A DNA stretch of 46,813 nucleotides. Source: a virus. Location of the stretch: positions 1 through 46,813 of IMG/VR virus record IMGVR_UViG_3300042564_002349; one strand, 5' to 3'. The notes beneath the pieces are model-generated. The model saw nothing but the letters and a program-made list of their open reading frames with translations, did not search any database and had not been told where the DNA came from. The position numbers were made by a program, and so were the translations under genes. This document shows, one piece after another, positions 36,701 to 46,579 of this stretch. Within the stretch, counting starts at the first letter, position 1. The number at the start of each line of letters is the position of its first letter.

Positions 36701-39464
36701 TTGACCCCCATTTTAAAATTAAATGGTATGGTATAAAATGCGATGCGCCAACCTCTCTAAAAAGGTTAGACATTAATATTTTACTATTACCATTATACTC
36801 TATAATATCATCTAAATCTTTAAATGGTAATGAGTTTAATAAAAGATATGCTGAACCAGAGTATCTTCCTACGTTACCACCTTTAAAAAAGTCAGAATAT
36901 ATTTGGTTGTGGAAATATGGTGTATTTAATATGTTTCTAGTAGTTCCACTTAATTCAATTTTATTTATAAATAAATTATCTTTATACGTGTCATTAATCC
37001 ACATTTTAGGTTCAATAGGTGAACTAATAAATGAATCATTTGAATTTATTGACAATATATCATTAAACTTAAAGTCGTCACCATTTAGTGCTCTACCTAA
37101 GTAATTCTTATATGTTGTTGAACCAAACGGATATTCTTCAAATCGATATTCTTGAACCTCGTATTTTTTTATACTATTTTTTAAAGCGTCATATGAACCA
37201 TCTGTATAATCAACTTTTCTAATTTTATCATATTCTTCAATTTTAAAATCTCTTTCAATTATCTCTTTTAAATAATCAACAGTTGCTATCTTGTCTTTGT
37301 AATAAGGGTGTCTTTCAAATGGAGAATAACTTGTTAAATATTTTTCATACCCAGCGGTTCCGGATAAAAGATATTCTTTATATATCGGACCTCTTAACAT
37401 TGCTTTTAAATCAGGATCGTTATTTAACGCTCCCTCAATTGTTTCATACTCCTTATCTCTTAATTCTACAATAGCGTCTGTTGAAAATGACTCATATGAT
37501 GTTGAATAAAAACCTCTTTCATATACTTCATACAATAAATTACTAATTGTTTTATCATTATATCCCTTCATATTTGATATGTTAAATAATGTTGAGATAT
37601 TATTAACAACTCTATCATCATTATCTTTAGGGAATATGTAATTTAACTTACTAACATCAATTTCATTATTTGTTAATGGATCAACTCTTTTAGTTGCAAC
37701 AGATTCGTATGTCTCAATAAATTCAACTTCCGGCCAAATAATTGGGTCATTTGCTTTAATGCCATTTGCGATTTGTGCGTCGCCTGGATACATTAAAGTT
37801 GACGTGTTTTCGTTAATTTGTTTCTTAACTTGTGGCCAAGGATATAATCCCTCATTTTTGTTATCTACAATACTTCTTGCTGTTAGTATTGATTGTCTTT
37901 CTTTTGAACTTTGAATTGCTTTAACGTGAACATCTTTCATTAAACGAATGTAAGTGTCTGCATTAGCACATATCACGGCAAATATATTTCTGATTGTTGG
38001 TTTAAACCCGATACCTAAATCTGAATCGTTTTCAATGATTTCATTCATTTTGGTTTCCAACTTGTTTTCTAATTCATTTCTTTGTGCAACAAATTCGTTT
38101 TTAATATCATTGATGTCGTTAACCAAAATATCAAACGCAACACTAACTTTACCGCCCTTTGTACTATAATACCTTTTATTTAAAACCCTATCAAATGTTA
38201 TTGTTTTTAATGATATACCGGTATCTTTAATTAGGTTTTTATCTAAAGTGACACCAAACGCTTGATTATTGTACGCTCTTTCTTTGTATTCATTTATTTT
38301 CTTGTTAAGTGCATTTTTAGTTGTACCCGTTATACTACTTAAACTAATACTACCCGCCTTGGTATCTTCTTCACTTGCAACTTTTGTCAATGGATAATAT
38401 GCAACACCGTCATTTTCCGGATTATCTGGTTGTCCTAAATTTAAATAAGACCTACCCCAGGCATCAATACCTTTTTGAAAAGCTGTAATAATATTTTCAT
38501 ACTCTTTAACAGAACCTAAAACTTTAAAGTCAACAACATTTTTAAAAATTTGTGTTTCCAATAATCTTTCCGCAGATTCTGCGGTCATAACTAAATCTCT
38601 TAATGTTTTAATTGGAAAGTTTTCTGGAATTAGTTTTTTATTCTTATAGTCGGAGTATACCGATTTTAAGATAGAATAACCCTTTGTTGATTGAGATATT
38701 TTTTTCTCAATTAAACCTGTTTTTGTGTTTTCGCGATATGGTTCAGAGTTTTCGACCATATACATATATGGCGCAGCTAAAATATTTTGTAATAATATGT
38801 CGTTTAAATAAGCAAAAGTTGAACCAACAAATTTTGTAGTAATTTCAAAATTTCCGGATGTACCATTGAACTTACTTTTAAAATCAACCATGTGCAATCT
38901 ATAACGAATTGCTTTACCGTAATACCCTTTTACCGTTAAATAAAATATTGGCCAAGGTAAATGAAAAAATGCTTGGTATGGTGAATTTTTAGGTGATTCA
39001 AATAATGTTTTACCTCTAGCATCAATTAAATTAATACTAACTTCTGGTATTGCGTTTGCACCTTTAGTAACAATATTAATACTTTCAAAACCGAAACTTT
39101 GACCAGAGCCGTCAGATATTTTTTCTTGAACATCTACGTTTGATGATAAAGCATCATTAGCTGCTGGGGTGAAAACGTCTGTCCAACTAGTATCGTAGTT
39201 TTGACCATTTTGATTACGTAAAAAATTTAATTCCCCGCCAGCAATTGAAATCATTGTGTTTTCATCACCGTTAGAAAATAAAGTTGTTCTAGGAACTAAA
39301 TCGGCTTCTAGATTAACATACATGACCAAGTTTTCATGGTCAACCAATCTACTATGTATTTCACCATCATTATCAACAATACTAGATGGGTCGATATAAA
39401 CAAGGTTTTGTTGGTCGACTTTGACAAGTATGTTTTCATTGATGCTGATTCTATTATTCGCCAT
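33723..39464 (-). CDS. giant baseplate hub-like protein
   Basis: A 1913-residue structural protein. The N-terminal 230 residues (for example FGFESINIVTKGANAIPEVS and PWPIFYLTVKGYYGKAIRYR) look like a tail-hub domain with strand-rich beta-barrel character. A region near the C-terminus (YTCEVSSMGNAMIQPTMYFY, then FEGTYFITEVSHSIKANQ) matches the pattern of gp27/GPD-type hub domains, where a strand pair is followed by Y-x-V-T-x-V-x-H-x-I. The long middle is charged and helical-to-mixed. T4 gp27 is only about 390 residues, so this would be a hub with a very large insertion or fusion. It overlaps the gp53-like gene by 11 bases. The hub call is moderately supported; details are inference. Confidence 0.7.
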   Translation of the reverse strand: MANNRISINENILVKVDQQNLVYIDPSSIVDNDGEIHSRLVDHENLVMYVNLEADLVPRTTLFSNGDENTMISIAGGELNFLRNQNGQNYDTSWTDVFTPAANDALSSNVDVQEKISDGSGQSFGFESINIVTKGANAIPEVSINLIDARGKTLFESPKNSPYQAFFHLPWPIFYLTVKGYYGKAIRYRLHMVDFKSKFNGTSGNFEITTKFVGSTFAYLNDILLQNILAAPYMYMVENSEPYRENTKTGLIEKKISQSTKGYSILKSVYSDYKNKKLIPENFPIKTLRDLVMTAESAERLLETQIFKNVVDFKVLGSVKEYENIITAFQKGIDAWGRSYLNLGQPDNPENDGVAYYPLTKVASEEDTKAGSISLSSITGTTKNALNKKINEYKERAYNNQAFGVTLDKNLIKDTGISLKTITFDRVLNKRYYSTKGGKVSVAFDILVNDINDIKNEFVAQRNELENKLETKMNEIIENDSDLGIGFKPTIRNIFAVICANADTYIRLMKDVHVKAIQSSKERQSILTARSIVDNKNEGLYPWPQVKKQINENTSTLMYPGDAQIANGIKANDPIIWPEVEFIETYESVATKRVDPLTNNEIDVSKLNYIFPKDNDDRVVNNISTLFNISNMKGYNDKTISNLLYEVYERGFYSTSYESFSTDAIVELRDKEYETIEGALNNDPDLKAMLRGPIYKEYLLSGTAGYEKYLTSYSPFERHPYYKDKIATVDYLKEIIERDFKIEEYDKIRKVDYTDGSYDALKNSIKKYEVQEYRFEEYPFGSTTYKNYLGRALNGDDFKFNDILSINSNDSFISSPIEPKMWINDTYKDNLFINKIELSGTTRNILNTPYFHNQIYSDFFKGGNVGRYSGSAYLLLNSLPFKDLDDIIEYNGNSKILMSNLFREVGASHFIPYHLILKWGSIYHRYKKYLTEGVDIISGVTNSITSSKFFDNTSGTTFNYGGDTTYVSGSTIYTTGTTSSFPVETVGFYPLYQDIFHQVVNGYVYFSPGTTTGNEKAGDLVLNSSEMKTNFASAYSSGAVRKLTSLPYQSNGITLSFMVDNSILSSSNANYTVLPSFGGNQLKDLETDYKQIEQDSFKLIWDPENEDYPNYSGLTMPTYGEKFKTITTNEYSLKGNKRKVIDLMATFSPKMLDDFEAMFLEFSTLKLNTDGKTTTTSYKHSNFQELLREIVTLKKANVTATDFNSIIKEQIVVLKNITDDILKNENLVKLTIGNAKQIDNYTLYGAAGLVKTYSDNDFDVSQVTSDNLNLIKLYVGEDIDGHYLDYFATTNVELNEENIYSHRLLARIYAGYLAKNLADNPSYNPTVTTFRAYLNENIVIPQEKRFDTYFNGLMLKVGKLPIDTTTPVTVYRGFNTDKTTKLETYNFFKSFNDKWVSGNSLGQRNLLEEFLFLDRANKDIGNELYMSLDRLKPLADPRNANKSLLGMISILIQGNNIDFRPLPAYVNFYGTNFSDKKRITPSKNLARNLFGTFLEVDYQESSPKMILQYIGPSSKHLSMGEVSPKNKFKNDGADIRNVNKNPLLVSQQLFMDTDFSKSNRVVGFEVNFGDQAQSMFKNVSLSQDSKTPTSETFLAYENLGRSQSGSNTYQVDVNLFDLYRTYSYTCEVSSMGNAMIQPTMYFYLNNIPMFEGTYFITEVSHSIKANQIDTTFKGARIPNDNLPNIKDSFVAAYRPLFDKILKAAFKKKQEANAVTTTTKSATINGKTVEYDLGPLNVNGEVVLSESGFLSGIPYNGQNGEKYIQYVEHTINGVKDKWLRARVVQMGGPNYTLPNNTEMTVTTKAQNNNILTFGDINENIDYYFSTRFDFSNKSASEISNINMIFYNPFLAKNTTDTGVPNPLKVLPSINFTTGLFSGAVHNGLPDTTYGIAMSPQLMRKLKVQDGYVIYFKPE

Positions 39465-39774
39465 AATATAGTTTATACAATTCTACCCCTCTTTTATAAT
39501 CTTGTAAAGTGTTAACTAGCGGAAAAGGTATTCTTATTGTAGTATTATCCGGAATTTCAAACTCCATAGAACCAGAACTAGGGTTTGCCATCATGATTAT
39601 CCAACCAAATAAGGGTGAATTGTAAAATTCTTGTGAAAGTTTATCTAATCTATCTTTATTTTTTCTGTATTGGATATATTTGTCACTAGATTTAACAGGT
39701 ATTTCAATACCTGGAACAATTTTGTGTTCTTCATCTTCTACAAAATATTGATACCTGTCAAAATATTGGTTCAT
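39454..39774 (-). CDS. 53: baseplate protein, T4 gp53/LysM-like
   Basis: A 106-residue protein with the pattern of gp53 and LysM-like tail proteins: YIQYRKNKDRLDKLSQEFY, then FGWIIMMANPSSG and a closing TTIRIPFPL. In T4, gp53 clamps neighbouring wedges in the baseplate. The N-terminal 30 residues precede the LysM-like fold. Its ATG overlaps the preceding stop (ATGA), and its end overlaps the start of the hub-like gene by 11 bases, a tightly coupled trio. Length is shorter than T4 gp53 (196 residues), so it is probably the core domain only. Confidence 0.75.
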   Translation of the reverse strand: MNQYFDRYQYFVEDEEHKIVPGIEIPVKSSDKYIQYRKNKDRLDKLSQEFYNSPLFGWIIMMANPSSGSMEFEIPDNTTIRIPFPLVNTLQDYKRGVELYKLYYGE

Positions 39775-42700
39775 CTTAAATAATTTAATTTAACTCCGCT
39801 ACTATTATCTTTTGAGTTTAGCACTTTTTTTAATTTTTCATTTTCTGGTCCCGTTAATGTTACATCAGTAATAGTATATAATAATGGATTTGTATCTTTA
39901 ACATTTGGATGTTTAAATTTAATTTTCTTTTCTTTAGTTGTGAGTATTAATTTTTTCATTTTTTTACTCATTTTAGAAATTATATTAGGGGTAAAGAAAA
40001 GAGTATCTGGTGAATCCTTATAAAGTGTTTCTAATTTTGTTATATCCGCTTCAGTTATAAAATACCCAATAAGGTCTTTAAAAACATCATCAGGTAATGT
40101 TGTATTATGTACTGAAATAAAATCAATAGTTGTGGTTAAATCATTCGTAAATGATTCAGGGTGTTCTTTTTGTATGAAAGTAATAACCTTTTTATATCTA
40201 TCGTAAAAATCGGCAGGTATAAAATTAGCTGCTTGTTTTCCTGTTATAGTTTCTTTATCTGTTTTACCGTCCTTGCCATTTGTACTTAAAATAAAATTTA
40301 ATTTATCAAAAATTTGGACAACTTTATTTCTTGCTGATTCTATCTCAGTTAATTTAACACCCTCAAGATCAGATATTTTTGTTTTAATTAAATCTAAAAT
40401 AAACTGCTTTAAAATTAAATCTGATTGAGTAATTTTATAATCCTGTAAGAATGAATCAAATTCAAAAAAGGTACTTATGCTAGAAATACTATTAACTTTT
40501 TTAGTTAATCCCTGATTAAAATTATTAACCAATATTGAATAATCTGTTTTACTATCATATACCCCCAATAATTCAATTTCAGTTGTTGTTGAAACAGAAT
40601 CATTTACATCCATTTTATATTTTTTTCTATAATTTGGTGAAATGAATAATGGCATTAACAATGGTCCATTAATAACCAATAACTCATTATATTTCGTTTT
40701 TAAACTATCAAAGTATAATTTTGTAGATTCAAATATACTATTCTCGCCTTGTTCTAAAACGTATGGTAAGTAAGATAATTTATCAGTTCCTTCTAGTAAA
40801 CCAATATATGTGCCATCAATTGGTTTGTTTGGTGATTCACTAACTGTTGGTTTTGTAGGTGTTTTAGGTGCTGATTCTAAAATTTTTGTTAATTCAGCTA
40901 TATTGAATTTCGTTCTGTCTTCAGTTGCTGTTGAGCGATGATCATAAACTTCAGTGTTTCCATAAAAGTTAAAACTCAATGCATTTTGTAACTTAGCAAC
41001 TGGTTCTTTTAATCCTTGACCGCCGATAAAACTAATTTGCATCGTAACGTTGGCAATCATGGGTTGAATACCGATACCCTCTGGATTCATATCTAAAGGC
41101 GCATCATCGTAGTTTATTTGTATATTACCAATAATAACTTTTGAATGATAAAAGTCACCAATTCTCAATACACAAATTGGTGGTGGACCAAAAGTTGTAT
41201 TTCTAGCATCTAGATTCATGATGTCACTAATATCCTTAATTGGGATGGTGTCTCCAGGTCTTAAACATTGTTGTAAAAATGTTAATCTAGAATTTAATCC
41301 CTCAGGTGTCATCGAATGGAACGCTGGGTGAAAATATTTTAATTTGTCCTTTAAGGCACTATATGCTAACGGTGATGATTCCTCTAATTGTTGAAAATAA
41401 AAACATTCTGATAATATTTTCATTATTATTAATTTCAACGCATCCAATGGTGGTTTTCTATTAACAGTATCGGTTTCAACATCAATCTCGATTTTTGGTG
41501 GGTAAACACGCTCACTACCAAAATCTTGTAGTGGTTCACTGTCATATGGGTCAAACCCCTCACTTTCTACTGTTTCATCAACTGAAGTATAATTTAAATT
41601 TACTTTTGTGTGACGACATAAGAATGTAATTGGCGCTGCGATTTTTAATCCTGAGGTGTTTAGTAATTCAATACCATGACAATCAAGACCACCGCAATCA
41701 CTATTTTTAGTGTTTTCACCTAACATAACGAATTTAATAATTACATTACCTTGTATATCATCACTGTATCCTAAATCTTTAAAAGAAATAGTTATTTCTT
41801 CTGTTCTTTGTGCTGGATTACTTTTTAATTCTGCTGGAGTTGCTTTCCACGTAAAACTAGGCACAGTACCACTTTTAGATATAGATTTTAAAACGTATTT
41901 TGCAACGCTATCAGATCTTCTAAACGCTAATTTAATATTATATTTTTCATCAGCAACAAATGATGTTGATGATTGCATTTCAAGTTTTACTTCTTTAATT
42001 TTTTTAGCTTCAATATCTTTTTTAATTGCGGCTGTTGCATCTTTAAGTTTATTATAATTTGTGTCTAATTTAGTGAAACCCTCATTTAGTTCGGTAACTG
42101 TTTTACCTGTAACACTAGGATCTGGGTTTTCATTATTGTATAATGTGTTTCTATCTTTTTTATTGCTTGCCGAATTACTTGCAAATATACTTGCTAAACC
42201 TGTTGCTAATTTAGATTGATATGTTGACTTTAATGCCACATAAGAAGTATATTGTGCCTCATAATCTGAATCAGCATATAAACCATCTTGAGGATGTGGT
42301 TGGTCGTTTCTAAAATATAAGTCACCATCAAACGATACTGGTTGTCCTGATGCACCGCCAGTGTCAAATGGTTCTGATTGATAAGGTAACAACCCATCGC
42401 TGTTATTAGGGTTTGTGGACACAATCTCACCAGCAGTTCTTTTAAATTTTAGTTTAAGATAATCGTCGCTAGTTTTACCATCACGATAATAACTTAACCA
42501 AATTTGTATAATCTCAATTTCTTCGGATTCCAAATTACCATAACGTCTAATTAAATCATAGAAATCTAATTGCTCACAACCGGCAAAAAATGAATTGATG
42601 TAGTTTGTCGATTCTTCATCAGACATACCCTCAAAACGTTTTTTAACTAATAAGTTTAAAACACTTGGGTGATCGACAACAACCTTAAACGATACAGTAC

Positions 42701-44555
42701 CACTTCTTTCCGCATTTTGATATGTGTATATGGGTTCTGGTCTACCTATGAATTTAGTTGTTTCCCAGTTTGCAGTATTTGTCTCTTGAAATTTTAAATC
42801 ATATGGTGGGAACCACATAACTCTACCACCATTAGGCCCTCTTTCACAATATGGTAAATCATTGTACGTAAATCCCGGCTTGTTTGATGTTTTCCATGCT
42901 AAATTCTCTATTGAGAACATATATTTTTTTGCCTGACCATTAATAATGTTTGTTGAACCATTAAATGCGTCTTTACCTCTTTGTCCGTTTGACATTGGGG
43001 CAATATTTAAATTCCAAGGAGTTGTCATTACACTTTCCTTAAAATTTCTAATTAAACCAGTACGTTTCATTGTGTCAGAATAATTCATATATGAACGGTC
43101 TTTTGTCCATACACGACAATATTCAATACCACTTTCTTCGCCAGAAAATTTATCAATATATTTTATAGCAGAACCTCTAGATAACATTGTCTCACCTTCA
43201 CGAAAAACTCTACTTGTTTGGTCAATGGCATTTGCCACGTGTCCTTTTGCTTCACCACCATTCTCTGGTAATGTATTAAGTAATCTTTGTGTTTCACCTA
43301 GTATTGAATCCTCTCTAAATTCATAAGCCGTAGATAAACTTTCAGCATGTCTTGATGCCTCACTTTGCCATTCAGCATTATGAACACCTTTTATTTTTTC
43401 ATTTGATTGTCTACTAACCCAAGTAAGTTTACCACCTATTTGTCCACCATCCGATATATTCTTATCTTTATGAAATAACTTAGTTGCCGTTTCATCAAAC
43501 ATTAATGAAAGATAATAACCACTTCTTACTGGTCTATCATTAAAGTCCGAAATAGCATACATCACATCTTCACCTCTATCATCACCAATATATGCATTAC
43601 CCCTAGGTGCTTCAACACCTAAAACGTTTTTTATTCCCTGTGCAATTTGATTTGGGAAATTAAATAATTTACTAGATTGTTGTGATCTAGCAGTAGTTGT
43701 GTAATCTGGTTTATATTTTGAAAATGTTAGGTTATTGTACAATGTTTGTAATTGTCCGTTACCCATATATTCAATTAATAAATCCGAAGGTTTTCTAGAG
43801 CGCTTTGGTCTTCTTTCTATTCCAATTAAAGAACCTAACACACCTGTAACATCTTGAAATGCTCTACCTAATCCTGTTCTTGCTTCTGGTCTATATTTTA
43901 CCGGATTTGCTGGGTTACTTAAATAATCACCAGGGATTTCACTCCAAGGGAATTCTACACCCGCAACTGTTTGTGCAAAATCAATTACCTTACCGGCCAA
44001 AGATTTAGCAACAGTAATTTTATAATTTTTTTCAACTAACGGTTCTCTACCTGAAATTAAACCGATTGCTGTATTTGTGTTACCCGCTAGTGCGTCTAAT
44101 ATTCTAACTTTACTTAATGTATTAGCTAATAAGTTTTGTCTAATTCTCGCCTGTATTGGTCCCTCTGTTGCTGTTTTAATATTTGATGCCGCGAACTTAA
44201 ATAATTCGGATTCATCATCATATTTGTCCGTTGTTAATATACTAATTAACGAATGGTCTTGGTCACGTTGAAAGTAGGGATATAAACCAAGATTTGCTCT
44301 TCTTGGTAAAACATCGATATTTTCCTTTACAACGTAAATTTCTGGTTTAAATGTGTTGCTATTTGATGCGTCTAATAAAAGTTTAGGTCTTTGATCTGAA
44401 ACTTCCCCTGGATCAACGTTTGCGAAATTTGAAGTATTTTGAATAGAGTAATTACCAGACGTGAATGTTTGCGGTCCATTAGGTTGTACTAATGTCTTTG
44501 CTAACATCGCATCTCTTAATTTTTTGGTTGAATCAAAATCTAAGTAACTTGGCAT
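39771..44555 (-). CDS. giant tail/baseplate structural protein with OmpA-like segment
   Basis: A 1594-residue protein beginning MPSYLDFDSTKKLRDAMLAK. The N-terminal 650 residues contain conserved-looking stretches typical of structural proteins (CRVWTKDRSYMNYSDT, GPNGGRVMWFPPYDL). Residues about 858-895 (KYNIKLAFRRSDSVAKYVL) resemble the YNxxLSxRRAxxVxxYL helix of OmpA-type peptidoglycan-binding domains; the GHTD element upstream is replaced by MQSSTS. After about residue 1080, a region with PPICVLRIGDFYHSKVIIGN and an ISFIGG strand resembles tail-hub or tube-adaptor proteins. It follows the tape measure gene by 40 bases and overlaps the gp53-like gene by four bases (ATGA). Specific function unknown. 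Confidence 0.75.
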   Translation of the reverse strand: MPSYLDFDSTKKLRDAMLAKTLVQPNGPQTFTSGNYSIQNTSNFANVDPGEVSDQRPKLLLDASNSNTFKPEIYVVKENIDVLPRRANLGLYPYFQRDQDHSLISILTTDKYDDESELFKFAASNIKTATEGPIQARIRQNLLANTLSKVRILDALAGNTNTAIGLISGREPLVEKNYKITVAKSLAGKVIDFAQTVAGVEFPWSEIPGDYLSNPANPVKYRPEARTGLGRAFQDVTGVLGSLIGIERRPKRSRKPSDLLIEYMGNGQLQTLYNNLTFSKYKPDYTTTARSQQSSKLFNFPNQIAQGIKNVLGVEAPRGNAYIGDDRGEDVMYAISDFNDRPVRSGYYLSLMFDETATKLFHKDKNISDGGQIGGKLTWVSRQSNEKIKGVHNAEWQSEASRHAESLSTAYEFREDSILGETQRLLNTLPENGGEAKGHVANAIDQTSRVFREGETMLSRGSAIKYIDKFSGEESGIEYCRVWTKDRSYMNYSDTMKRTGLIRNFKESVMTTPWNLNIAPMSNGQRGKDAFNGSTNIINGQAKKYMFSIENLAWKTSNKPGFTYNDLPYCERGPNGGRVMWFPPYDLKFQETNTANWETTKFIGRPEPIYTYQNAERSGTVSFKVVVDHPSVLNLLVKKRFEGMSDEESTNYINSFFAGCEQLDFYDLIRRYGNLESEEIEIIQIWLSYYRDGKTSDDYLKLKFKRTAGEIVSTNPNNSDGLLPYQSEPFDTGGASGQPVSFDGDLYFRNDQPHPQDGLYADSDYEAQYTSYVALKSTYQSKLATGLASIFASNSASNKKDRNTLYNNENPDPSVTGKTVTELNEGFTKLDTNYNKLKDATAAIKKDIEAKKIKEVKLEMQSSTSFVADEKYNIKLAFRRSDSVAKYVLKSISKSGTVPSFTWKATPAELKSNPAQRTEEITISFKDLGYSDDIQGNVIIKFVMLGENTKNSDCGGLDCHGIELLNTSGLKIAAPITFLCRHTKVNLNYTSVDETVESEGFDPYDSEPLQDFGSERVYPPKIEIDVETDTVNRKPPLDALKLIIMKILSECFYFQQLEESSPLAYSALKDKLKYFHPAFHSMTPEGLNSRLTFLQQCLRPGDTIPIKDISDIMNLDARNTTFGPPPICVLRIGDFYHSKVIIGNIQINYDDAPLDMNPEGIGIQPMIANVTMQISFIGGQGLKEPVAKLQNALSFNFYGNTEVYDHRSTATEDRTKFNIAELTKILESAPKTPTKPTVSESPNKPIDGTYIGLLEGTDKLSYLPYVLEQGENSIFESTKLYFDSLKTKYNELLVINGPLLMPLFISPNYRKKYKMDVNDSVSTTTEIELLGVYDSKTDYSILVNNFNQGLTKKVNSISSISTFFEFDSFLQDYKITQSDLILKQFILDLIKTKISDLEGVKLTEIESARNKVVQIFDKLNFILSTNGKDGKTDKETITGKQAANFIPADFYDRYKKVITFIQKEHPESFTNDLTTTIDFISVHNTTLPDDVFKDLIGYFITEADITKLETLYKDSPDTLFFTPNIISKMSKKMKKLILTTKEKKIKFKHPNVKDTNPLLYTITDVTLTGPENEKLKKVLNSKDNSSGVKLNYLR

Positions 44556-44568
44556 CTATTCTTTATTC

Positions 44569-44576
44569 TATAAATA
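44569..44576 (-). promoter_or_regulatory. TATTTATA box upstream of 39771-44555
   Basis: An exact TATTTATA on the coding strand, 13 bases before the ATG at 44555, in the 40-base spacer after the tape measure gene. Candidate promoter or initiation signal. Confidence 0.35.
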
Positions 44577-44595
44577 GATATTATTATAAAACCAA

Positions 44596-46575
44596 TTAAG
44601 CATTTGCTAAATATGACCTAATTGGTTCATTTATTGCTGCAACCACCTGATCCTTCATTGATGGGTCTTTTTGCATTGTTGTGGCTAGTAAATTAGCATA
44701 GTTATCGGCTCCCGAAATTTTTAGATTAACATTAAATGTTGTTTCATTTCCGGAAATAGGTCTACTTTTAGCTTTATCTATTTCATCTTGTATTGCTTTC
44801 TGTTGTTTTTCATAAGATTTTCCCTTAAAACTATCACCACCTGGTATTATACCCATAATTTTGTTTAAGGTTTCTGTGGCGCCTTCAACTAATGCAGGAC
44901 CGTTACTCGGGTCCATTAATGCGGTTTTAGCTTTATCTAATAAATCATAAACCTGAGTTTCACGAATACCTCTTCTTAAATTGTTTTGTAATAACAAATA
45001 AATGCTATTAATATCACTCATCATTTGTGTTTGAACGGTAAATTGGCTTCTAGACAAATCCTCCAAACTAGCGCCAGCAATTTGTTCTTGATATCTTTGT
45101 AGTGCGGCAACTTGGTCACCAGTCATATTTGATAATTCAACAAACGCCTGACCACCAAAGAATTGTTGCATTTCTTTTGGTATTTCAAACCCAATTGTTC
45201 CACCTGAACCAATTTGAGCCATATTTTTTATAAACTCTTTTTGATCACCATCCTTGAATTGAGGAAACATATCTATTTGACTCATTACCTCAAATTGGTT
45301 TGCTGCTTTTATAGCTAAACTCGACATTTCCCCCAGTGTCATCCCTAGCGCATCTGCTCTAGCTTTTGCAACTCTTAAGTTGATACCTGTAACAGCAAAA
45401 CGACCTTGAGCTTCATCAAACACAGCTAAACTTCTTGCTGAATCAATGATTGAACTTTGTATGCCTTCCATATTATTGGTAACATCGTACATTGCTCTAA
45501 TAGGGTCAGCTAGGTCACCAGCAGCACCACCAATCATTTGTAGTTTAGCCGCCATATCAATAGCCCCTTCTGGTTCAAAAACTTTGTCAGCAACTACAAA
45601 AACTTTATCCATGTTTAGTTTTAGTGATTGTGCTTGTTGAACCATTTGAGTTAAACCTGCAACACCATTTTTAAATCCGTATTCATTTAGTTTACCTAAA
45701 TTAGCCATTAATGTTTTTGTGGTTTCCCTAGCTGTTAAACCTTGTGCTAAAGATGCTTTACCAGCGTTTAATATAATTTTAGTTGCGTCTTGTAACCCAT
45801 AACCAATATTTCTAAAATTCTCAGCATTTTCAAATATAGATTTTGCGCTATCCGTTAATGTACTACTAATCTTAAGTGCATTTGCAACTGTTTCTGCTGT
45901 ATATAGTTTTGTTTGTCCGGAATTTTTACTTAATGCTGCTGAAGCGTCTCGCGCATCTTGAATTGAAACACCAAATTTAACCGCTTCTTCTGCCGCCGTT
46001 AACATTTCCTCTTTCATAACACCAGCTAAATCGCCCATAATTCCACCTGCTTGTGAAATTGATGTTAACATTTTAGCTTCGTTATCATATGCATCAGCAA
46101 TTAATGCTCCAGCATTTGATGCCAGTGAACTAATTACTCCTTTAACAAGATCCACGGGTTTTAACACATTTGTGGCAACTGTTTTAAGTAGTGCAGAAAT
46201 TTCTGAGGATTGCAAATCTCTCTGAACATTCAATTGGTCTTTAAATATACTTTCAGCGCCACTAACAATAATATTACCTAATCCACCTATTGCAGTACCA
46301 GCCAAACTCGATATTCTACCAACAACACTGCCAACAGCACCAGATGTTGCTGCTAGAACACCAGCACCACCGGCAGCAGCGCCAGTTGCAGCGGAAGATG
46401 CTGTAAGCGTTCTGATTTTGTTTTGAAGAGTCGATATACCATCGTTAATGTCTTGCTTTAGTGCATTGTTTGAACTATAGTTAGTTGTATTGGATTGCAT
46501 AAAAGAAAGCAAATCCGTATTACCACGTCTACCATTACTACTAAATAATTCGTCAATTGCGCTGTTAAATCCCAT
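44596..46575 (-). CDS. tail tape measure protein
   Basis: A 659-residue, largely helical protein rich in Ala, Gly, Ser, Gln and Met. Residues about 55-110 are a Gly/Ala hydrophobic stretch (AATGAAAGGAGVLAATSGAV). Long helical repeats follow (KEEMLTAAEEAVKFGVSIQD, MAAKLQMIGGAAGDLADPIR), with an Asn/Ser-rich C-terminus (TTFNVNLKISGADNYANL) that resembles the end segment of many tape measures. Tape measures set tail length; 659 residues is in the range of T4 gp29 (590), suggesting a tail near 100 nm by the usual 1.5 angstrom per residue rule. The gene follows two tail-assembly-like ORFs, as expected. Confidence 0.85.
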   Translation of the reverse strand: MGFNSAIDELFSSNGRRGNTDLLSFMQSNTTNYSSNNALKQDINDGISTLQNKIRTLTASSAATGAAAGGAGVLAATSGAVGSVVGRISSLAGTAIGGLGNIIVSGAESIFKDQLNVQRDLQSSEISALLKTVATNVLKPVDLVKGVISSLASNAGALIADAYDNEAKMLTSISQAGGIMGDLAGVMKEEMLTAAEEAVKFGVSIQDARDASAALSKNSGQTKLYTAETVANALKISSTLTDSAKSIFENAENFRNIGYGLQDATKIILNAGKASLAQGLTARETTKTLMANLGKLNEYGFKNGVAGLTQMVQQAQSLKLNMDKVFVVADKVFEPEGAIDMAAKLQMIGGAAGDLADPIRAMYDVTNNMEGIQSSIIDSARSLAVFDEAQGRFAVTGINLRVAKARADALGMTLGEMSSLAIKAANQFEVMSQIDMFPQFKDGDQKEFIKNMAQIGSGGTIGFEIPKEMQQFFGGQAFVELSNMTGDQVAALQRYQEQIAGASLEDLSRSQFTVQTQMMSDINSIYLLLQNNLRRGIRETQVYDLLDKAKTALMDPSNGPALVEGATETLNKIMGIIPGGDSFKGKSYEKQQKAIQDEIDKAKSRPISGNETTFNVNLKISGADNYANLLATTMQKDPSMKDQVVAAINEPIRSYLANA

Positions 46576-46579
46576 AACC

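Noticed and set aside
41710-42057. Plus-strand frame of 115 codons with hydrophobic stretches
   Set aside because: Antisense to the 1594-residue gene. The apparent membrane character comes from complementing Lys/Glu-rich codons.
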